Below, piece by piece: positions 59,401 through 64,000 of a DNA stretch of 64,000 nucleotides (positions within the stretch are counted from its first letter, which is position 1; the number at the start of each line of letters is the position of its first letter). The DNA comes from Hofstenia miamia (Eukaryota > Xenacoelomorpha > Acoela). The stretch covers positions 1,692,729-1,756,728 of the forward strand of contig SCFE01000077.1 of assembly GCA_004352715.1 (NCBI GenBank). Direction: 5' to 3'. The position numbers and the translations under genes are program-made. Under the pieces are notes generated by a model. It had not been told where the DNA came from and did not search any database. It worked only from the letters and a program-made list of their open reading frames with translations.

Positions 59401-61582
59401 TTTTTGCGCACCCTGTAGTTATAATGATATAAAACAGTAGATATATGTTGAAATAAATATATAACCTGAAAATTAATACATACCTGACTTCTTGGAGAGT
59501 TCTTCTCCCAAATACTGGACTGTCCAACCCAACATTGTTTTGACGAATAGGCGTTTGAGGCGTAACCTTCAAAGACGACTCAGCAAACAATGCTGAATTT
59601 AGAAACGATGGGAAGCTTTTGTACTGTATCTCAGGACCGTTAAACTCGTCGCACAAAGGCTCTATAAATTTAGTTCTCTCTGACGTTTGACTGTCATCAA
59701 CATCAATGTATCTAAATTAGAATAAGCAGTTAGAATAGTATTTACACATTATTAAAAAATTATTGCATATCTGCAATTTGTTTTTAGATGCGAGAAATAA
59801 TTTACAAGATGTTATTTAAATTGAAATATTTTTGAATAGAGTTCGCCGAGGACAGTAGATTTTTACAGTTCATTAAGAACTTAATACGGAAATAAAATTG
59901 AAATAAATTAAATGTAAGATGAAAGAAAAATTGCCCATCGCTCNAAAAATGAAATTGAAAGAGAACATTTATATTCCACATTTATTTATTAGATTCTCGT
60001 TTAGATCAGGTTCAAGACGTTAAGGAATGTTCAAAATGTCCACCACGATTCTGGAGACACATATCCAAGCGTTTCACGAAGTTGCACATCACGGTATCAA
60101 ACATTTGAAGAGGAATATCACGAATAGCTCTCTTGATCCGTTCTTCCAATTCAAGAAGTGTATGAGGTTGAGGATGGTAAACATTTGCCTTGAGGTATAC
60201 CCATATCCAAAAGTCGCAAGCATTCAAATCAGGACTGTGTGAAGGCCACTCGGTATCAAAGCGTAAGCTGATCACACGATCGGATCCGTAATGATGCCTC
60301 AGTAAATCACGTGTCCGGTTTGACGTATGGAGCGTAGCACCATCTTGTTGGAATATTGTTGAACTATACACGCGCTTGGCTTTCAGCTGGGGAACAACAT
60401 GATTCTCTATCATCTCACAATATCTCTCGCTGTTGATGGAAACAGTGCTACCGCTTTCATCTTGGAAGAAAAATGGAGCGAGAATGAACCTTTGACTGAA
60501 TCCAACCCATACAGTCAACTTAGGCGAGTGGAGAGGCATCTCAGTCATCTAATGGGGATTTTCGGCGGCCTCTATCCTTGTGTTCCATGTGTTGACTGTG
60601 CCAGACAGATGAAAGTGAGCTTCATCGGTCATGAGGATTTTTGGCAGCAATATTGTTAACATCTTCTCACAAAAGTTTCTCCGAGAGTCATAATCCCGTT
60701 GAACAAGTTTATACACTCGACGGACTCTGTATGGATGGAAATGAAGATCTTCTTTCAAAATTTTTCGCACTGTGGTCACCGGAATGTTCGTCTCAAGATA
60801 TTCTCCTTGTGCTGATCTTGCCGCTCGCAAATTCCGTTACATCACTTACTGCGTTGATATCTTCAGTTGATGTTCTGGAACGACCACTTCGAGGGAGGTC
60901 TGCAACAGACCCCGTAGAACAAAATCGGTCTATCAGATTTTGAACTGTGTGCCATGATGGAGCTTGTTCTTTCCTTTTCAGGTTCTTCGTAGTGGAAAAC
61001 TTCCTGATTGTTTCAGTCACTGACTCTGCATTTGCGTAATAGAGTTGCACGATCAAAATTCGGTCCGGCAGTGAAATGCGACTCATGTTTACCGCGTAAT
61101 AGAGTGAAATGCAAGTGAACAGTGTTTACCCCGTGCACTGTTCAGATAAACAGTTCAGATAGATAGTTCAGATAAACAAAAAATCCCCCGACCTAACTTT
61201 CTCAAAAAATATGTTCAAAAAATAATTCACTTTGATTTTTGATTTTATTTATTTAATTAAAGTTCGTATACTTATTTTTGCGCACCCTGTAGTTATAATG
61301 ATATAAAACAGTAGATATATGTTGAAATAAATATATAACCTGAAAATTAATACATACCTGACTTCTTGGAGAGTTCTTCTCCCAAATACTGGACTGTCCA
61401 ACCCAACATTGTTTTGACGAATAGGCGTTTGAGGCGTAACCTTCAAAGACGACTCAGCAAACAATGCTGAATTTAGAAACGATGGGAAGCTTTTGTACTG
61501 TATCTCAGGACCGTTAAACTCGCACAAAGGCTCTATAAATTTAGTTCTCTCTGACGTTTGACTGTCATCAACATCAATGTAT
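44332..61582 (-). CDS. DENND4: DENND4/Crag-like Rab GEF gene, C-terminal half (14 exons)
   Basis: DENND4 (Crag in flies) activates Rab10/Rab11-type GTPases through an N-terminal DENN module and acts in membrane traffic. Only the part after the DENN core is in this window. Exons traced on the minus strand are 59711-59484, 56970-56685, 56572-56322, 55382-55315, 51567-51503, 51389-51166, 50528-50136, 49988-49789, 49431-49221, 48691-48450, 48003-47816, 46397-46199, 45035-44898 and 44471-44332. All splice phases agree, for about 944 codons. Recognised family blocks are the PPR-like segment, the zinc ribbon with [20 protein letters not shown] and FWNL. A second copy of the first exon lies at 61,358-61,582. 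The start codon and DENN domains must lie beyond 64 kb, and the stop may lie below 44,332. Confidence 0.9.
44898..45035 (-). CDS. DENND4: DENND4 exon: near C-terminus
   Basis: Joined in phase after [43 protein letters not shown] and ILTFLS. The donor is TCGG|GTATTA. It corresponds by position to the helical segment following PLY..W in the family, but sequence similarity is weak, so the call rests mainly on position, open frame and phase. Confidence 0.7.
46199..46397 (-). CDS. DENND4: DENND4 exon: conserved C-terminal domain, part 2
   Basis: Acceptor TTATATTTAG starts in phase 0: [18 protein letters not shown] directly continues FWNL, as in FWNL(V)WYF.RL.L...LP in the family. It continues [17 protein letters not shown] and [10 protein letters not shown]. 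The donor is TCAA|GTTAGT. Confidence 0.95.
47816..48003 (-). CDS. DENND4: DENND4 exon: conserved C-terminal domain, part 1
   Basis: Acceptor AATATTTTAG. Peptide [20 protein letters not shown], then [19 protein letters not shown] and NKPLIFWNL, ending at CTG|GTAAAT. VPY.SPLVLRK..E.LL and IFWNL are signature blocks of the DENND4 C-terminus. Confidence 0.95.
48450..48691 (-). CDS. DENND4: DENND4 exon: second zinc-ribbon pair and linker
   Basis: Starts with [20 protein letters not shown], completing the zinc ribbon, and continues to [20 protein letters not shown] and SINGLA before donor GCGG|GTATTA. The whole 242 bases are open, and only this length keeps phase with the next exon. A stretch of 38 bases at 48,575-48,612 has intron-like ends (GTTAAA...TTTTTAG), but removing it would shift the frame into a stop. 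Confidence 0.85.
49221..49431 (-). CDS. DENND4: DENND4 exon: zinc ribbon, first cysteine pair
   Basis: Encodes [20 protein letters not shown], then [20 protein letters not shown] and MDDSNFKTK. The stretch [18 protein letters not shown] is the strongest DENND4 signature in the window. It ends in AA|GTTAGT, and the next exon supplies the third base of Lys and then CPSC. Confidence 0.96.
49789..49988 (-). CDS. DENND4: DENND4 exon before the zinc ribbon
   Basis: Acceptor AATTATTTTTAG, 200 bases, donor CAAC|GTAAAT. Peptide blocks are [20 protein letters not shown] and [20 protein letters not shown]. It joins in phase with both neighbours (SNA|NLS and EPNQ|PGN). Confidence 0.87.
50136..50528 (-). 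CDS. DENND4: DENND4 exon: acidic and serine-rich linker (largest exon)
   Basis: 393 bases with donor ATGC|GTATGT. The sequence runs [40 protein letters not shown], then an acidic stretch [20 protein letters not shown] and [14 protein letters not shown]. It is probably disordered. The FxNPF motif and acid/Ser clusters are common in membrane-traffic regulators, but no specific partner can be claimed. Confidence 0.88.
51166..51389 (-). CDS. DENND4: DENND4 exon: serine-rich linker
   Basis: Begins [20 protein letters not shown] in phase 0 after acceptor CATTTTTAG and ends at CATAG|GTAGCA. Polar and serine-rich, with basic residues around RRSWSDL, a pattern often seen at phosphorylation or 14-3-3 sites; this is inference only. 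The plus-strand open frame over the same bases is a shadow. Confidence 0.85.
51503..51567 (-). CDS. DENND4: DENND4 micro-exon, 65 bases
   Basis: The acceptor ATATTTTTAG and donor GAG|GTACTC enclose [20 protein letters not shown] followed by Glu. Entered after one base, it closes in frame and leads into the LKRRSWSDL exon. An intron of about 3.7 kb separates it from the 55.3-kb exon and contains a decayed transposase. Confidence 0.75.
51568..55314. other. DENND4 intron with decayed transposon sequence
   Basis: Intronic between the 65-base and 68-base exons. It holds the transposase remnant at 53.6-54.3 kb; otherwise AT-rich sequence with no other exon found. Confidence 0.6.
53640..54320 (-). 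pseudogene. Mariner-superfamily transposase remnant in an intron
   Basis: On the minus strand one frame has [14 protein letters not shown] and [19 protein letters not shown]. Another gives [19 protein letters not shown], matching the (W)PPRSPDL..CDF block with the third catalytic Asp region. A 21-N gap (53,983-54,003) lies within, and the 120 bases before the gap are repeated after it. The terminus-like CATACCCTGTAATA at about 54,334 may mark one end. Not functional. Confidence 0.65.
55315..55382 (-). CDS. DENND4: DENND4 micro-exon, 68 bases
   Basis: The acceptor AACTTTTTAG and donor ATAG|GTAGTA enclose A + 22 codons + G. The peptide is [20 protein letters not shown] plus QI. It was found because the flanking exons need a 1-in, 1-out exon, and it fits both. 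Low conservation is expected in this linker. Confidence 0.7.
56322..56572 (-). CDS. DENND4: DENND4 exon: PPR-like segment, second half
   Basis: The acceptor TTTGCATTTAG starts in phase 0 with [20 protein letters not shown], then [19 protein letters not shown] and a polar tail. It corresponds to VL.EM...G..PN.ITY..YNK..LE in the family. The donor AA|GTATGA leaves two bases that join the 55,382 exon to make Lys. Confidence 0.92.
56685..56970 (-). CDS. DENND4: DENND4 exon: PPR-like segment, first half
   Basis: 286 bases with acceptor TTAGTTTAG and donor CAG|GTATAA. It encodes [38 protein letters not shown] and [20 protein letters not shown]. The last matches the D.VCYRVL.QL..Y..P helical repeat (PPR-like) typical of DENND4 proteins. 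The frame closes exactly on the Gln codon before the intron. Confidence 0.93.
58223..59415 (-). mobile_element. Mariner-superfamily element, internally deleted copy
   Basis: Flanked by TA on both sides. The left end reads CAGGGCGCGCGAAAAGTAG, and the right end in reverse reads CAGGGTGCGCAAAAATAAG; both then share the TACGAACTTTA block. The transposase is on the minus strand: an N-terminal helix-turn-helix frame (58,932-59,225), then [20 protein letters not shown]. The central part with the second and third catalytic Asp is deleted relative to the copy at 60.0-61.1 kb. The [20 protein letters not shown] junction marks the deletion. Confidence 0.9.
59484..59711 (-). CDS. DENND4: DENND4 exon: linker after the DENN module
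   Basis: The acceptor TTCTAATTTAG and donor CAG|GTATGT enclose 228 bases. The peptide runs from [20 protein letters not shown] through [14 protein letters not shown] to [13 protein letters not shown]. The family pattern is [13 protein letters not shown] after the DENN region. The exon ends with two bases (AG) completed by the G opening the 56,970 exon to give Arg. The introns on both sides are long and the downstream one holds a mariner-type element. Confidence 0.85.
59945..61289 (-). mobile_element. Mariner-superfamily element, near-complete coding copy
   Basis: The right terminus (TACTTATTTTTGCGCACCCTG) is intact with TA after it. The left terminus is missing because the copy starts at the single N at 59,944. 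This copy keeps the central transposase region that 58,223-59,415 lacks. Flanking intron and exon sequence after the right end is the same in both copies, so they occupy the same locus and probably represent two alleles. Confidence 0.88.
60012..61086 (-). pseudogene. Mariner-superfamily transposase with DUF4817-like N-terminus
   Basis: From ATG at 61,084-61,086: [40 protein letters not shown] and SGRSRTS form the helix-turn-helix region. The middle frame has [13 protein letters not shown] (first Asp). The last frame has [19 protein letters not shown] (second Asp) and [20 protein letters not shown] (third Asp). Counting between the second Asp and the Asp of NACDF gives 42 residues, longer than the 34 of classic mariner. 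One frameshift near 60,800 and a TAG near 60,548 break the protein. Confidence 0.9.
61358..61582 (-). CDS. DENND4: DENND4 exon, second copy (same as 59,484-59,711)
   Basis: Encodes the same peptide as the 59.5-kb exon ([20 protein letters not shown]) with good splice sites, but is three bases shorter: LCEF instead of LCDEF. It lies in a duplicated segment that ends at the single N at 59,944. Allelic copies misassembled in tandem is the likely explanation. A true exon duplication would keep the frame only if one copy were skipped, because the exon is entered after two bases and left after two. Confidence 0.75.
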
Positions 61583-61854
61583 CTAAATTAGAATAAGCAG
61601 TTAGAATAGTATTTACACATTATTAAAAAATTATTGCATATCTGCAATTTGTTTTTAGATGCGAGAAATAATTTACAAGATGTTATTTAAATTGAAATAT
61701 TTTTGAATAGAGTTCGCCGAGGACAGTAGATTTTTACAGTTCATTAAGAACTTAATACGGAAATAAAATTGAAATAAATTAAATGTAAGATGAAAGAAAA
61801 ATTGCCCATCGCTCGATATGCATTGTTGCGGTGGAATGCCATTGAACACTAGAA

Positions 61855-62121
61855 GGGAATTTTACGATCATAAAAAATTTCAATACATTTTCTGATAATG
61901 ATGCACAAAAAGCATATAATCAGATGAAATAATGTTTACGCTTAATAATATATATATATNNNNNNNNNNNNNNNNNNNNNNNNNNNNNNNNNNNNNNNNN
62001 NNNNNNNNNNNNNNNNNNNNNNNNNNNNNNNNNNNTTACGATCATAAAAAATTTCAATACATTTTCTGATAATGATGCACAAAAAGCATATAATCAGATG
62101 AAATAATGTTTACGCTTAATA

Positions 62122-62155
<34 letters not shown>
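61855..62155. repeat. Duplicated block around an AT microsatellite and 76-N gap
   Basis: The roughly 100 bases before the gap at 61,960-62,035 recur after it (62,036-62,123), followed by an (AT)n tract at about 62,124-62,155. This looks like a gap-fill overlap. Confidence 0.85.
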
Positions 62156-62158
<3 letters not shown>

Positions 62159-62171
62159 GTACGGGATTGAC

Positions 62172-62232
62172 CAGTGTGATAATAGATAATTCTTCTCTTC
62201 CACAGCGGCACGTGAACAACACTTGTGATGCT
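62172..62232 (-). CDS. Weak candidate exon upstream of the DENND4 exons
   Basis: A strong pyrimidine-rich acceptor (CTTTTTGTTTTCTTCCAG) and a donor CTG|GTCAAT enclose 61 bases on the minus strand. However, the phase that joins the next DENND4 exon would create TGA, and no family motif is seen. It could belong to another splice form or be chance. Confidence 0.2.
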
Positions 62233-62287
62233 CTGGAAGAAAACAAAAAGACAATAAAAGAAAAATGCAAAGCAGATTTTTCTAATA

Positions 62288-62845
62288 TAGGATTGGAACG
62301 AAAGTCTTGTCCGATAGAAAATAATATTTATTTAACCAATATAAACAACACGTAAAATTGAGAAATATATGCAAAACATCATTCGTCCGTGGATCTGAAA
62401 TGTTGAAAATAATCACCTTTAAGGTCCACGCACTTTTTCCAGCGTTCTGGAAGTTGTTTTATACCGTTTGCATAGAAGTCTGTATGTTTTGAAGCGAACC
62501 AGTTTTCCAAATAACCATTAACTTCTTCAGCGGAGTGATAGGTTTTCCCACGAAGTGCGTTTTTCATAGGGGAGAACAGGTAATCGTCTGAAGGGGAAAG
62601 GTCTGGGGAGTATGGTGAATGTGGTAATACCGTACAACCGATCTCAGCAAGCTTGATTGAGTTAATCGTGCCGTATGCGGTCGAGCGTTATCCTGGAGAA
62701 AATGGAAATTTTCAAAACTGTTTCCGAGCGGCTGGTGCCTCTTTTGTCGAATCGGTGTTTTGCATATATTTCTCAATTTACGTGCTGTTTTTATTGGTTA
62801 AATAAATATTATTTTCTATCGGACAAAACTTTCGTTTTAATCCTA
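62288..62845 (-). mobile_element. Mariner deletion derivative with about 95-base inverted repeats
   Basis: TA on both sides. The inverted ends start TAGGATT and share ACGAAAGT, TTGTCCGATAGAAAATAAT and ATTTATTTAACCAATA through to GAGAAATATATGCAAAACA, at 62,288-62,383 and 62,748-62,845 with only a few differences. Between them are about 360 bases of mariner transposase on the minus strand. Inverted repeats this long are unusual for mariner, which typically has about 28 bases. The element is non-autonomous. Confidence 0.9.
62379..62776 (-). pseudogene. Mariner (DD34D) transposase, C-terminal third
   Basis: FENFHFLQDNARPHTARLTQ carries the second catalytic Asp. After a small frameshift PYSPDLSPSD gives the third Asp block. 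The last frame reads MKNALRGKTYHSAEEVNGYL, then FYANGIKQLPERWKKCVDLK and GDYFQ, the typical mariner C-terminus. The N-terminal DNA-binding part and first Asp are deleted. Confidence 0.92.
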
Positions 62846-63685
62846 TACTTATCATAACTGAATATATTTTAGTGATTTATGTCTAATCAATCTTTGCTGT
62901 AAAGAACTAGTATAAATATTGAGCATTTATTGTAATGAGACATTCTTATAGTTTTCGTTACTATTATTTTTTCAGTAAATATATAAGTTTAAACAACTTG
63001 TATGTTTCAATGAGATGTAAATTTTAAGAGGCTCGGCTTGGCCTGGATTAATAAACCTTGGCATAAGTAGAGAAACTCAACAAATTATAAAAGAGTTCAC
63101 TACCACATCAGCGATCTTGTGTTCAAATTGATGTTAAAGATTCATGATATACAATGAACTTTTAATTGAATTATACTCTATTCTGGAAATTTAGTGCAAT
63201 GGATGTTTGAAATCAAAGAAATAAAACTGAGTAGATGGTAAATTAATGAATATATTTAGCAAATAAATCATTTATTAAATGCTCACTTGGAAACATTTAT
63301 CATCCACAGAGGCTCTTTGACAAAAAACGTCAATTTTTGAACATTGAAATCAGAAATTAACAAACGAAGCTACTCTATCAGTAGTAACGAAACTATGACT
63401 TGCTGGATTTAGTAATTATTATTAGTGATTTTAAAATTTTCTGGGATGCTTGGGCTTAATGGTAAAACATTTATGGGAAAATTGATATTTGTTCATCATA
63501 GCTGTGCATGAGGCATCTCAACTCAAATATTTTAAAAAAGTGTAAAATGATTGATGTATTGTAAAATACATAATAAATGAATTTATAACAAACAGAAGCA
63601 AATGATTGAATTACGGTTGTTGCTTTGTAGTTAACAATAAGAACCATAATTTCTAATAAGAAATGGAAACATTAATGACTAGAAA
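62846..63685. other. Noncoding DNA, nothing recognised
   Basis: AT-rich, probably intron or flank of the DENND4 gene. No exon-like block with splice sites was found. Confidence 0.4.
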
Positions 63686-63689
63686 AGCA

Positions 63690-63890
63690 CTCGGAGAGCG
63701 CAGACCTCCGCCACGCAGCTTGTGTCCCCCGGATCAGCACCAAAATTTAATGGATTCCTCATTGGGCGGAGACGCACCTCTGGTGAAAATTTGAGGTCAA
63801 TCCATCTATTAATTTTTCCGTAAAGTTGCTAACAGACAAACAAACCATCGCAACCAAAAACATAAACTCCTTAGCGGAGGTAAAAAAACA
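63690..63890 (+). repeat. Short interspersed-type repeat with complementary ends
   Basis: GC-richer than its surroundings. ACCTCCGC near 63,704 pairs with GCGGAGGT near 63,874-63,881, followed by A-rich sequence. The inner motifs CAGCACCAAAATTTAATGG, GGTGAAAATTTGAGGTCAA and AACAGACAAACAAACC resemble a repeat I associate with many marine and invertebrate genomes, often with a 3' CCT..GGAGGTAA end. Family name uncertain (SINE or RTE-type tail). Confidence 0.5.
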
Positions 63891-64000
63891 TTCTCTAATA
63901 GCATTAACATTTTGATTAGCAAATTGGAAAGTAAATTTTCATACAGAAATCCTGAAATTCGCGTGCCCAAAATTTGGTGTAATTTTAAAATTTAAATTAA

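Noticed and set aside
59484-61582. Genuine exon duplication in DENND4
   Set aside because: The copies are near-identical together with intron and mariner, and a single N lies at the join. Including both exons in one mRNA would break the phase. Treated as an allelic or assembly duplication.
1-64000. CRISPR arrays, operons, bacterial promoters or a phage defence system
   Set aside because: No short regularly spaced repeats with unique spacers and no compact gene clusters. Introns and eukaryotic transposons show this is animal nuclear DNA.

Overview
This window looks like a piece of an AT-rich invertebrate animal genome. The evidence is one intron-split metazoan gene, long AT microsatellites, N gaps, and a dense, mostly decayed load of eukaryotic transposons: non-LTR retrotransposons, Penelope-like, hAT, piggyBac and Tc1/mariner elements. 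The transposase family with a DUF4817-like N-terminus (59-61 kb) is especially common in arthropods, but the species cannot be fixed from this sequence. There is no prokaryotic gene organisation, no CRISPR array, and no rRNA or tRNA gene that I could find.

Layout. 1-5.6 kb: AT-rich DNA with microsatellites and two gaps. 5.66-7.56 kb: a hAT-type element with CAGTGGTGTAG ends, followed by a broken ZBED-type hAT transposase piece. 8.2-10.1 kb: a dispersed repeat around a 935-base gap. 10.9-14.1 kb: a frameshifted RT-encoding element on the minus strand (zinc finger, RT with a YLDD box, CCHC-like knuckle); the 5' end of a second copy is at 15.9-16.5 kb. 18.0-25.1 kb: three decayed endonuclease/RT retrotransposons on the minus strand. 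26.7-27.4 kb: a Gag-like ORF1 piece. 27.5-28.9 and 30.9-33.5 kb: two related RT elements on the plus strand. 33.7-36.5 kb: a Penelope-like element with a second Penelope fragment inserted in reverse. 38.9-43.97 kb: a piggyBac deletion derivative, a TTAA-flanked element and a second piggyBac transposase remnant.

The one clear host gene is on the minus strand at 44.3-61.6 kb. It is the C-terminal half of a DENND4/Crag-type Rab guanine-nucleotide exchange factor. I traced 14 exons whose splice phases agree at every junction. They carry the PPR-like segment, a serine-rich linker, a zinc ribbon with the family signature YDEEIMAGW, and the conserved C-terminal region. The N-terminal DENN core must lie beyond the right edge of the window. 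Mariner-family elements sit in its introns. Two other stretches, 15,694-15,881 (+) and 37,947-38,042 (-), look like single exons of host genes I cannot name.

Assembly quality matters here. Single N characters at 6,253, 15,903, 32,638, 34,655 and 59,944, and several longer gaps, are flanked by near-identical sequence. These look like alternative haplotypes or gap-fill reads placed end to end. The apparent duplication of the DENND4 exon and mariner element at 58.4-61.8 kb is best read this way until tested.
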